Made by a program: the position numbers and the translations under genes
Notes under the pieces: model-generated
The model's input: the letters and a program-made list of their open reading frames with translations, nothing else
What the model was told of the DNA's origin: nothing
Databases searched by the model: none
Shown: piece by piece, positions 15,665 to 23,313 of the stretch
How the letters are laid out: each line of letters starts with the position of its first letter
How positions within the stretch are numbered: the stretch's first letter is position 1
Assembly (NCBI GenBank): GCA_900770445.1
Contig: CAAGKO010000060.1
Coordinates: forward strand, 1-41,037
Direction: 5' to 3'
Length of the DNA stretch: 41,037 nucleotides
Source: an uncultured Oribacterium sp.
GTDB lineage: Bacteria > Bacillota > Clostridia > Lachnospirales > Lachnospiraceae

Positions 15665-17880
15665 TTACGGCTATCATGACAGGTGAAGTAGAGCACCTGA
15701 TGGTCACGGGCGATGGCTTCGAGGAAGCGCATGCCGCCCTCGACCTTCGGCGGGTCGAGATTGATGAAGGGGTCGTCGAGGAGGATGAACGGCTTCTCCT
15801 CCTCATACATGGCGTCGATAAAGGCCATGCGCCGCGCGAGCTCCACGAGGTTCCGGTAGCCGGCGGAGAGAAGCTCGGTATTGCGCTCTTCTCCTTCTGC
15901 GAGGAGATGCACGTTGAAATCCGCATCCATGCGGAACGGAATCGCCGGTTGCGAGGAGACGAGCGCCTCGTCTGAGGCATTGTCCAGGATACGGTAGTAC
16001 TTCGTGAACGCATCCATCATCGGGTCCATGTACTGCTTCGTGAAGTCGTTCCGTGCCTTCGTGAGGTGGTCGCGGACGAGCGTCAACAGATGGTAGCGCT
16101 GCTCCATCGCGGCGAGTTCCTCGAGGGCCTGCTGCGCGTGCCGCTCCATCTCATAGAGCTCCGAGAGTCGGCGATCCGACGCCTCCTGCTGTGCGGACAG
16201 CTGCTGTATCCGGGCATCGAGATCCTCGATCTGTGCGCGCAGCGTCTGCATCTGCCGGCTCAGCGCGGCGAGATTCTCGGCAGCCTCTGCCGGTCGCCGG
16301 ATGGCATGCAGCCGCTCCATATCGTGGCTCTGCTCAAACGCAGCCTGCGCCTGCTGCCGTTTCGAGAGCTCGATGGCGAGGGTACGGATGTCCGTGAGCC
16401 GGCTGTAGGCGAGCATGTCTGTGCCGAGCCGGCGGAGCAGCACTGCCCGGTCCGGGTGCCTTCGGTCAATGTCTTCGCCGCCGACATCTTCATCCTCCGC
16501 CATGATGCGGTCATCCGAGGCGGCGCTGTAATCCATCGCCGGATAGAAGCGCGCCAGGAAGCAGTTCAGCTCCTGATTCAGACGTTCAAACTCCACACTC
16601 ATGTTCTGCATCACCGCCTCGCGCTCCTGGTCATCGCTCTTCGCCCCGGTGCTTCGCACGAAGCGGCCGATAGACAGCAGCAGCGCGAGTGCTGCGAGAC
16701 CGAGCAGCACGACGCCAGGCAGGATGTTCCCGCTGAAATGAAGGAGACAGTACACGCCGGCCAGCAGCAGAAGGAGGGACAGCAGCAGTCCGGCGAAGGC
16801 TCGTGCCTGCTGTGCACTCTTCTGCGGCGATGCCTTTCGTCTTCGGCGTCCACCCTGCTGCTCGAGTCCGGCGATCCGGTCCGCCAGCCAGGCGATGCGT
16901 CCGAGACGCTTCTCCGCACCGCGCATCTCCGCCTCCGAGGGCAGACCGCTCCGGAAGGTTTCTTGAAGACGTCGCAGCTCCCGCTGCAGCTGCTGTGCCC
17001 GCTGCTCACTGCTCAGCTCATCGAAGGACGCGCCGAGGTAGCGCCGCTCCTGCTCCAGCAGCTGCGTCACCGTGTCTGTGCGGGCCGCACACAGGCGGTC
17101 ATACTCCATCCGGTCCCGGATCGCGTCTTGCTGCTCGCTCTGCTGGATCAGACGGCGATTCGTACTCTCCAGCACCGACTGCAGGCGCTGCTTCGTTTCG
17201 CGTGCCTGATGGAGTGCGGCTGCGCCCTCGACCGCCTGCTGCTCTTCTGCCTCGCGACCGGCACAGCCCGTCTTCAGCTCCTCGAGCTCGAGCCGCTTTT
17301 TAAAGATCGCCCCGGTCCGCCGCGCCGGTGAGAGTGCATTGATCTCATCCTTCAGCTGCTCGATGACCACGGCATAGCGGTTCATGTCCTCCGGGTCCTC
17401 CGAGACGTTGCCGATGCGTGCGTTGATCTCCGAGGTCACGCCGGTTTCGAGCGCCTGCTGTCCGATGAAGCAGGTGCGCCGGAAGGAGGTCTCATCGATA
17501 CGGAAGAGCTCCTCCCCGATGCGTTCACTGTAGTCCTGCGACGGCAGATTCGTCTCCGCATCGTAGAGCATGAACTGGTCCTGCCCCTTCCGCTCACCGA
17601 AGTGCCGCGTGATGCGGTAGCACCTTCCGTTTTCGAGTGTGAAGCTGAGCGAGCCGCCGAAGCTGCCGCCCTGCCACGGACGGTATTTCTTCCGCTCATT
17701 GTCGCTGTCCTGGGCCTTCCGCTCGCCGGACAGCCCGTAGAACATGACCCGGATAAAGGCCGCCAGCGTCGACTTCCCGAAGCCGTTCTCCCGGAGGAAG
17801 ACATTGAGCCCGTCATGGAAATCCAGCGACAGCGCGTGCAGCTTTCCGAAATTTTCGATTTGACAGTTCAGTAATCTCAT
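15661..17880 (-). CDS. YhaN-like SMC/Rad50-type ATPase with a membrane hairpin
   Basis: The 739-residue protein has an N-terminal ABC/AAA half with ENGFGKST (33-38), a long coiled-coil middle, a signature-like LLSAGYRNLVELARRMAFIDA near 670-690, and Walker B FILLDDP near 698 followed by FTCHDS. Two adjacent membrane segments (about 361-381 and 386-405) interrupt the coiled coils where Rad50/SbcC carries its CxxC zinc hook, and no such hook is visible. This is the layout of Bacillus YhaN. It lies 33 nt behind a YhaO-like nuclease gene, and the pair should act as an SbcCD-like membrane-associated DNA repair complex. It is shorter than typical YhaN (~960 residues). Confidence 0.8.
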   Translation of the reverse strand: MRLLNCQIENFGKLHALSLDFHDGLNVFLRENGFGKSTLAAFIRVMFYGLSGERKAQDSDNERKKYRPWQGGSFGGSLSFTLENGRCYRITRHFGERKGQDQFMLYDAETNLPSQDYSERIGEELFRIDETSFRRTCFIGQQALETGVTSEINARIGNVSEDPEDMNRYAVVIEQLKDEINALSPARRTGAIFKKRLELEELKTGCAGREAEEQQAVEGAAALHQARETKQRLQSVLESTNRRLIQQSEQQDAIRDRMEYDRLCAARTDTVTQLLEQERRYLGASFDELSSEQRAQQLQRELRRLQETFRSGLPSEAEMRGAEKRLGRIAWLADRIAGLEQQGGRRRRKASPQKSAQQARAFAGLLLSLLLLLAGVYCLLHFSGNILPGVVLLGLAALALLLSIGRFVRSTGAKSDDQEREAVMQNMSVEFERLNQELNCFLARFYPAMDYSAASDDRIMAEDEDVGGEDIDRRHPDRAVLLRRLGTDMLAYSRLTDIRTLAIELSKRQQAQAAFEQSHDMERLHAIRRPAEAAENLAALSRQMQTLRAQIEDLDARIQQLSAQQEASDRRLSELYEMERHAQQALEELAAMEQRYHLLTLVRDHLTKARNDFTKQYMDPMMDAFTKYYRILDNASDEALVSSQPAIPFRMDADFNVHLLAEGEERNTELLSAGYRNLVELARRMAFIDAMYEEEKPFILLDDPFINLDPPKVEGGMRFLEAIARDHQVLYFTCHDSRK

Positions 17881-17913
17881 CTACAAATCCTTCGATTCTT
17901 ACTTTTTTATGGG

Positions 17914-19104
17914 TTACAGCTCCTCACCCCGCAGCAGCCGAAGCCCCGCCTCGATCACTGCAGCCTGCGTCTCTTCATCAAGCGTCGCATCCGCCTCGAC
18001 CGAGTGGACGAAGGCACCCTTCAGTGATTTATCATGCTGATACATCGACGGGTCGATGAAACGCCGCGTCTCATCCACGACCCGAAGGAAGTAAAACATC
18101 GGTGCCAGCTGCGTACGGATGAAGTCGAGGCTAAGCTCCACATCCATCGCAAGCGCACCGCGAAGCTCCAGCTTCACGAGGTCCTGTGGGCGCATGCGCA
18201 CCCCGGCCCCCGCCTGAAGGATCGCTTCGACGCGTTCTGCCTGGATCTCCGCGATCTCCGGATCCGCACTCGGTGTGCCGGAAAGCAGCGACAGCAGCGC
18301 ACGCGCACGCCGCACGATCGCCATCGATGAGCCGAGCCCCTGCACCTCCAGCGGCACCGTCCAGAGATGCCGCTGACTGATATCCACGAGCTGCCGCCGG
18401 ATCTGATGCGTCGTCTCATCGACATCCAGCAGGACGAAGCCATGCTGCGTACACTCATCGAAGCCACGTCCCTCGAGACAGCCCGGATAGCACCAGCTTC
18501 CGCGTCCGTCGAAGCTCCCCTCCTGGTACTGATGCACATGTCCGAGCGCCAGATAGTCGATGCCCTGATGCGCGTAGTCTGCGAGGCGGATCGTCTCCGT
18601 CGACGTGCTGTCCTGCGCTGTGCTTTCGCTGATCTGCCCATGGAGGAGGACAATGTTTACATCGGTCTCCTCGAGCCGCAGGGTCTTCGCCGCCAGCTCG
18701 TTCAGGGTGCCGGATTCTGTAAATTCACGACCGGCGATCACGAGATGATCGGACAGACGATACTTCCGCCAGGTGTCCTGGAAGGTATAGAGATTCTCCG
18801 GCAGCTGCTCCGCCTGGTTCAGGAAGCTGTCGGTGTCATGATTTCCTTTTAAATAGAAAAATGCGATGTCCGGATGGGTACGTACGCTCTCGAGGACAGC
18901 ATTCGCCGTCGTCCGGCTCACGGCCGGACGGTCGAAGAGATCGCCGGCGATAAGGATCGCGCGCACCTGGTGCTGCTCTGCGTACGCGACGAGGCGGAGC
19001 CAGGTACCGAGCAGCTCCTGCCGCCGCTCCCGGGCGGCCGCATCCCCGAGATGCGTACTCATCCGGCTGTCGAGATGCAGGTCTGCACAGTGAATCAATT
19101 TCAT
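17914..19104 (-). CDS. YhaO/SbcD-like DNA repair metallophosphoesterase
   Basis: The 396-residue protein carries the calcineurin-type phosphoesterase motifs in order: CADLHLDS (Asp8, His10), AGDLFDRP, KGNHDTD, LLHGQ and GHVHQYQEG. A ~150-residue C-terminal part follows that probably contacts the partner ATPase. The ATG at 19104 follows AGAGGAG at 7 nt and starts MKLIHCADLH, the family's normal N-terminus; the frame is open 13 codons upstream. It is the first gene of a two-gene operon with the YhaN-like ATPase and has its own promoter. Confidence 0.85.
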   Translation of the reverse strand: MKLIHCADLHLDSRMSTHLGDAAARERRQELLGTWLRLVAYAEQHQVRAILIAGDLFDRPAVSRTTANAVLESVRTHPDIAFFYLKGNHDTDSFLNQAEQLPENLYTFQDTWRKYRLSDHLVIAGREFTESGTLNELAAKTLRLEETDVNIVLLHGQISESTAQDSTSTETIRLADYAHQGIDYLALGHVHQYQEGSFDGRGSWCYPGCLEGRGFDECTQHGFVLLDVDETTHQIRRQLVDISQRHLWTVPLEVQGLGSSMAIVRRARALLSLLSGTPSADPEIAEIQAERVEAILQAGAGVRMRPQDLVKLELRGALAMDVELSLDFIRTQLAPMFYFLRVVDETRRFIDPSMYQHDKSLKGAFVHSVEADATLDEETQAAVIEAGLRLLRGEEL

Positions 19105-19155
19105 AAAAAAACTCCTCTGAAAAGAGAATAATCCGTCAAACAAATGTACGTGACT

Positions 19156-19184
19156 ATTCTAGCATTTCAGAGGAGTGAACTCAA
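19156..19184 (-). promoter_or_regulatory. Promoter of the yhaO-yhaN-like operon
   Basis: TTGAGT (19179-19184) and TAGAAT (19156-19161) are spaced 17 bp apart on the minus strand, about 50 nt upstream of the start codon. A 12-bp perfect inverted repeat joins the spacer (19165-19176) and the ribosome binding region (19111-19122). Confidence 0.6.
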
Positions 19185-19238
19185 TCTCTATTCTTCATTA
19201 GATCAGGGGCAGCCCTCCGGGCACTCTTGATCTCAGTT

Positions 19239-20684
19239 TTACGAGATGTATCCGCCGACCTTCATCTTGCGGAGGCTGCTGTGGTGCAGATGCAGGATGA
19301 CGCCGAAGATGCCATACACGAGCACGAGGGTGATCAATGCACCGACGATCTGATCATGTCCGGCGAGGAGCATCAGGCCGAAGTAGAGGATCAGCGCCGA
19401 CAGGATGTAACCGAAGAAGCGGAAGCGGTTCGCGCGGAGGTGCTCCTTCGCGTAGCGCTCGAAGCCCAGCAGGCATATATAATAGACGAAGAGCATCGCC
19501 GCCATCCACATGGTCTTCGGGAAGAGCGGTACCAGCGGGCGCGCGAGGAGCTCGAGCGCGATGGTCGTCGAGTTGATCGCGAGGATCATGATGACGTGGA
19601 TCGCGAGGAAGCCGAGACCGGAGGTCTTCTTGTGGTGGTCGAGGACATTGTCGTTAAAAAAGCCGTAGCTCAGAAACATGCCGATGACGATCAGGAAGGA
19701 AATGATATTCAGCAGCACATTCTTGCCCGTCTCGAAGAAGCTGGCGATGCCGATGATCATCTCACCGAAGGTCAGGATCACGAGCAGCAGATTTCGCTCG
19801 GCGAGGTGCGGAAAGTCACACGGTCTCGCCTTATAGGCACGGAACTCACTGGCTTTTGCGACATAGCCGTAGATCAGCGCAAGCGGCGAGAGCACGAGGC
19901 CGGTGGTTTCATGCACCGGGATCGACACGAGGATGATGCCGCACTCGATGAGATGATGGATGACATTCGCCCCGAGTATCCTCCGGTCGATGTCATCGAG
20001 ATGCGGGGCGAAACGCAGCTTGTCCCAGCTTCGATACGCGAGGTTCAGCATGATCAGTGCCCAGGCCCCATGGTAGCGGATATAGTGATCGAGCCAGTGG
20101 TGATTCGAGCCGCTCGCCATGTAGTACAGGAGATACATATTAATGAAGATACTGATATAATCCCGGAGGGCTTTTCGGCCGTAACGGTTGAAAAACATCG
20201 TGGTAAACATCCAGACCTGCATGACGACCGCGGTCAGAAAAAGGAAGGTCTGGATCGCACTCATCGGCGGAAAGGAATGCTCATAGACATGAAACAGTGC
20301 GTTGATCGTACGGAGGCTGTACACGAAGATGAGGTCGAAGAAGAGCTCGACGTACTCGACCTTCTTCTCGACGATGCCGGCGACAGCCCCCTCGCTTTCA
20401 TGATTCACGCGGGACCAGATGCGGTAGAGCAGGGAGCTTTCGGCGTTCGGGCCCAGCCCCTCCTCTGTCTGTAACGCTTCATTCTCTGCTTCGCCGACGA
20501 CCTTATTAAAGTATTCGCGTCGGGCATGCTCCTGTTCGTCGATATCGTCGCCCGTGGTGCGGACGAAAAACTCAGACGGTCGACGAATCCGTCCGTCATC
20601 GATATTCTCTGTGCGTTCGCCATCGGTATCTACGCCCGGAAGCGATACCACTTCCTCGTAGTTCTCATCGTAATGATCTGCCAT
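19239..20684 (-). CDS. Low temperature requirement protein A (LtrA) family membrane protein
   Basis: The 481-residue protein has the LtrA signature KKVEYVELFFDLIFVYSL at about residue 110, followed by roughly ten to twelve membrane segments, including FGEMIIGIASFF. LtrA proteins are poorly understood integral membrane proteins named for growth at low temperature in Listeria. Here about 105 hydrophilic, strongly acidic residues precede the family start, an unusual cytoplasmic extension. The ATG at 20684 follows AAGGAGA at 7 nt; the frame is open 23 codons upstream. It stands alone between yhaO and purC. Confidence 0.8.
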   Translation of the reverse strand: MADHYDENYEEVVSLPGVDTDGERTENIDDGRIRRPSEFFVRTTGDDIDEQEHARREYFNKVVGEAENEALQTEEGLGPNAESSLLYRIWSRVNHESEGAVAGIVEKKVEYVELFFDLIFVYSLRTINALFHVYEHSFPPMSAIQTFLFLTAVVMQVWMFTTMFFNRYGRKALRDYISIFINMYLLYYMASGSNHHWLDHYIRYHGAWALIMLNLAYRSWDKLRFAPHLDDIDRRILGANVIHHLIECGIILVSIPVHETTGLVLSPLALIYGYVAKASEFRAYKARPCDFPHLAERNLLLVILTFGEMIIGIASFFETGKNVLLNIISFLIVIGMFLSYGFFNDNVLDHHKKTSGLGFLAIHVIMILAINSTTIALELLARPLVPLFPKTMWMAAMLFVYYICLLGFERYAKEHLRANRFRFFGYILSALILYFGLMLLAGHDQIVGALITLVLVYGIFGVILHLHHSSLRKMKVGGYIS

Positions 20685-20706
20685 GGTGGACTCTCCTTTG
20701 ATTGTG

Positions 20707-20732
20707 CTCAATATAAAAAAATTATACAAAAA
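20707..20732 (-). promoter_or_regulatory. Possible ltrA promoter within the purC terminator
   Basis: A TATAAT lies on the minus strand at about 20720-20725, right behind the T-run of the purC terminator. A TGTACA inside the hairpin arm, 16 bp upstream, could serve as a -35 box. It is the only promoter-like sequence in the short space before ltrA. Confidence 0.35.
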
Positions 20733-20757
20733 AAGAACGCCATGTACATACATGGCG
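20728..20757 (-). terminator. purC terminator
   Basis: The arms CGCCATGTA and TACATGGCG (20738-20757), separated by 2 nt, are followed on the minus strand by TTCTTTTTTT. It lies about 135 nt past the purC stop, beyond the duplicated 3' segment. Confidence 0.8.
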
Positions 20758-20788
20758 CCCGATGTTTTTGAATTTGTTCAATAAGCAG

Positions 20789-20914
20789 AATCACAGGATC
20801 TGTTATAATCCGACGTCTCCCTTCGCGGTCAGTATCGCAGAAGGGATTCCGGTCCCGGAAACTGCTGAAATCACAGGATCTGTTATAATCCTCAGATCTC
20901 CTTGCCGGTCAGCA
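20789..20914. repeat. Degenerate tandem duplication of the purC 3' end
   Basis: A 23-nt stretch is identical at 20789-20811 and 20869-20891 (period 80). Similarity continues into the purC C-terminal codons: the downstream copy would read ILTAKGDV where purC ends MLTGKEI. The second copy of the 23-mer directly abuts the purC stop. Confidence 0.8.
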
Positions 20915-21761
20915 TAGTGTACGCTTCCTTGTAGAGGGCGATGGTCTTATCGACTACATCCTGCGGAAGGGTTGCGTTGTTGTCCGGGTTCGCCTTCAGC
21001 CAGTTACGTACGAACTGCTTATCGAAGCTGGACTGTCCCTCACCCGGCTTGTACTGGTCGAGTCTCCAGAATCTGGAGCTGTCCGGTGTCAGAACCTCAT
21101 CCGCGAGGAGAACGTTACCGTCCTCATCGAGACCGAACTCGAACTTGGTATCGGCGATGATGATGCCCTTCGAAAGCGCATAGTCTGCGCACTTTTTATA
21201 TACAGCGATCGTTGCATCCTTGATCTTCGTCGCGATCTCCTCGCCTCTGCCAGGGAATGCCTTCTCGAGAACCACGATGGACTGCTCGAAATTGATGTTC
21301 TCATCGTGATCGCCGATCTCTGCCTTCGTCGACGGAGTGTAAAGCGGCTCAGGAAGCTTCGCGCACTCGACGAGGCCCTCCGGGAGCTTCATGCCACAGA
21401 TGGTGCCGTCCTTCTTGTAGTTCTCCCAGCCGGAACCGGTGATGTAGCCACGTACGATGCACTCGATCGGGATCATCTCGAGCTTCTTGCACAGTGTCGC
21501 TCTGCCCTCAAACTCCGGCTGCTGGAAAAACTCCGGCATATCCTTGTTCTCAACAGAAATCAGATCGTTCGGGATTACATCCTTCGTAAGATCGAACCAG
21601 AACTTCGACATCTGAGTCAGAACCTTACCCTTCTCTGTGATCTGGTTGTGCAGGATCACATCAAATGCGGAAATACGGTCGGTTGCGACCATGATGAGCT
21701 TGTCTCCGAGATCATAGATCTCACGAACCTTGCCTTCCTTCACTGGCTTAAAATCTGTCAT
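20892..21761 (-). CDS. purC: Phosphoribosylaminoimidazole-succinocarboxamide synthase
   Basis: PurC (SAICAR synthetase) joins CAIR and aspartate with ATP in purine synthesis. The 289-residue protein has KVREIYDLGDKLIMVATDRISAFDVIL at the N-terminus, IECIVRGYITGSGW, IADTKFEFG and LTPDSSRFW. Its length fits the longer branch of the family (~290-300) rather than the ~240-residue type. The ATG follows GGAGGG at 5 nt. It stands alone rather than in a pur operon, with its own promoter and terminator. No PurR box or purine riboswitch was recognised in the ~80-nt leader. Confidence 0.95.
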   Translation of the reverse strand: MTDFKPVKEGKVREIYDLGDKLIMVATDRISAFDVILHNQITEKGKVLTQMSKFWFDLTKDVIPNDLISVENKDMPEFFQQPEFEGRATLCKKLEMIPIECIVRGYITGSGWENYKKDGTICGMKLPEGLVECAKLPEPLYTPSTKAEIGDHDENINFEQSIVVLEKAFPGRGEEIATKIKDATIAVYKKCADYALSKGIIIADTKFEFGLDEDGNVLLADEVLTPDSSRFWRLDQYKPGEGQSSFDKQFVRNWLKANPDNNATLPQDVVDKTIALYKEAYTMLTGKEI

Positions 21762-21813
21762 CTTTACCCTCCATATGAAATTGAACGTAGTAAATCATTA
21801 ACCACCGCATTTT

Positions 21814-21841
21814 AGTATAATGAAATTTTCACAAAGCACAA
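21814..21841 (-). promoter_or_regulatory. purC promoter
   Basis: TTGTGC (21836-21841) and TATACT (21814-21819) are spaced 16 bp apart on the minus strand, about 50 nt upstream of the purC start. Confidence 0.55.
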
Positions 21842-21913
21842 TAGGGGAAATGCACAGAATCACATACTTTTGTATGTACGGGTTATGACAGTGTCCAGAT
21901 AATAAATTAACGC

Positions 21914-21941
21914 TTTACAGCGCCGGCCACGAGCGTATAAT
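21914..21941 (+). promoter_or_regulatory. lrgAB promoter
   Basis: TTTACA (21914-21919) and TATAAT (21936-21941) are spaced 16 bp apart on the plus strand, about 50 nt upstream of lrgA. Confidence 0.7.
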
Positions 21942-21991
21942 GGAGGCCATTGCGTGCACTAATGTACTAAAAATAAAGAAAAGAGACTACT

Positions 21992-22567
21992 ATGAAGTAT
22001 GTAAAAGAAATCATGTGGATCATCGCGTTCACCTTTCTCGGTGAACTGCTGAACACGCTGCTGCCGCTTCCGGTTCCGGCGGGTGTGTATGGGATGATCC
22101 TGCTGCTCATCGCGCTGGTGACCGGGATCGTGAAGCTTCCGGAGGTCGAGGGCGCGGGTAATTTCCTGCTCGACACCATGACCATGATGTTCATCCCGGC
22201 CGCGGTCGGCATCATGAGTGCCATCGATATCCTGCTCCCGGTGCTCCTGCCGTACCTCGTGATCATCGTCGTGTCGACAGTGCTCGTCATGGTCGTCACC
22301 GGCCTGACCGCCACCGCGATTCTGCGGCGCAGTGAGTCGAAGGAGGATCAGGACGCAGAGGCCGCCGAGCTTTCCCTCGAGCCGCATGAGACCTTCGGCC
22401 TCGGTCGCCGTACGCTGAGTCCGAACGGTGAGATCGATGGTGCGAACGGCTACCGTGAGATCCTGCAAGAGAAGGAAGTGCAGGGCCACGCGCCGCAGAC
22501 GGAGGCCAATGCTTCCGACGTTGCACAGATGGCTTCCGCGAAAGCGGTTCGAAAGGAGGAGGCATGA
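21992..22567 (+). CDS. lrgA: LrgA/CidA-family holin-like membrane protein with a polar tail
   Basis: The first ~112 residues of this 191-residue protein form four membrane segments with the LrgA/CidA pattern (LPLPVPAGVYGMILLLIALV, FIPAAVGIM). LrgA with LrgB is linked to control of murein hydrolases, and in other bacteria to export of small carboxylates such as pyruvate. A hydrophilic, acidic and Ala-rich C-terminal tail of about 75 residues has no counterpart in typical ~120-150-residue LrgA. The gene overlaps lrgB by 4 nt, so the two are translationally coupled. No LytS/LytR pair is adjacent. Confidence 0.85.
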   Translation: MKYVKEIMWIIAFTFLGELLNTLLPLPVPAGVYGMILLLIALVTGIVKLPEVEGAGNFLLDTMTMMFIPAAVGIMSAIDILLPVLLPYLVIIVVSTVLVMVVTGLTATAILRRSESKEDQDAEAAELSLEPHETFGLGRRTLSPNGEIDGANGYREILQEKEVQGHAPQTEANASDVAQMASAKAVRKEEA

Positions 22568-23259
22568 TGAAGGAAGCATTGCAGAGCTCTGGCTATTTCG
22601 GTTTAATCTTAAGTATCTTCTTATTTCTGCTGGCCGTCCGGCTGAAGGCGAAGTTCCGTGTCGCCATCCTGAATCCGCTGCTGGTGTCGACGATCATGGT
22701 GATCGCAGTGCTGGTTGTCTTCCAGATCCCATATGAGGACTACAAGGCGAGTGCGAATCTGCTCAGCTACCTGCTGACACCGGCGACGGTCTGCCTCGCG
22801 ATTCCGATGTATAAACAGCTTCGGTTGCTGAAGGATAATCTGGTGGCCGTACTCGCGGCGATCACCGCCGGCACACTCTGCTCGATTCTCAGCATTCTCC
22901 TCATGGGAAAGCTGTTCGGACTGACAGCAGAGCACATCGCCACACTGCTGCCGAAGTCGATCACGACGGCGATCGGCATGGGCGTGTCAGAGGAGGCAGG
23001 CGGTATCGTCACGCTGACCGTGGCGGCAATCATCATCACGGGTATCCTCGGCAATATGATCGCGGAGCTGGTTTTCCATCTTTTCCATATCGATCATCCG
23101 ATCGCGCGGGGGCTGGCACTCGGCACCTCGGCACATGCGGTGGGAACCGCGAAGGCGCTGGAGCTCGGTGAGATCGAGGGCGCCATGGGTTCCATCAGTA
23201 TCTGTGTGGCAGGGATCCTCACCGTGGTGCTGGTGCCGCTCGTGATGAACATCGCATAA
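22564..23259 (+). CDS. lrgB: LrgB/CidB-family membrane protein
   Basis: The 231-residue protein has the LrgB pattern: about six membrane segments, KSITTAIGMGVSEEAGGI, and ARGLALGTSAHAVGTAKALELGE near the C-terminus. It acts with LrgA in the membrane. Two ATGs in a row (22564, 22567) follow AAGGAGGAGG; the second has the more usual spacing, and either gives the same protein bar one residue. A strong terminator follows after 2 nt. Confidence 0.92.
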   Translation: MMKEALQSSGYFGLILSIFLFLLAVRLKAKFRVAILNPLLVSTIMVIAVLVVFQIPYEDYKASANLLSYLLTPATVCLAIPMYKQLRLLKDNLVAVLAAITAGTLCSILSILLMGKLFGLTAEHIATLLPKSITTAIGMGVSEEAGGIVTLTVAAIIITGILGNMIAELVFHLFHIDHPIARGLALGTSAHAVGTAKALELGEIEGAMGSISICVAGILTVVLVPLVMNIA

Positions 23260-23260
23260 C

Positions 23261-23296
23261 AAAAAAACTCTCTACCTTACGGTAGAGAGTTTTTTT
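23261..23296. terminator. Bidirectional terminator between lrgB and the KDG kinase
   Basis: The arms AAAAAACTCTCTACC and GGTAGAGAGTTTTTT with a TTAC loop sit between convergent genes. T-runs are present on both strands. Confidence 0.92.
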
Positions 23297-23313
23297 ATGT
23301 TCAAAGTCAGGAA

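Noticed and set aside
16066..17331. Long plus-strand reading frame opposite the YhaN-like gene
   Set aside because: Leu/Arg/Gln/His-rich shadow of the coiled-coil codons, without motifs.
19227..20474. Long plus-strand reading frame opposite ltrA
   Set aside because: Highly charged composition, no start signal, and the opposite strand holds a clear membrane protein.
20861..20890. TATAAT in both copies of the purC repeat as plus-strand promoters
   Set aside because: No acceptable -35 box lies at the right distance, and only antisense DNA would be transcribed; the box is part of the duplicated segment.
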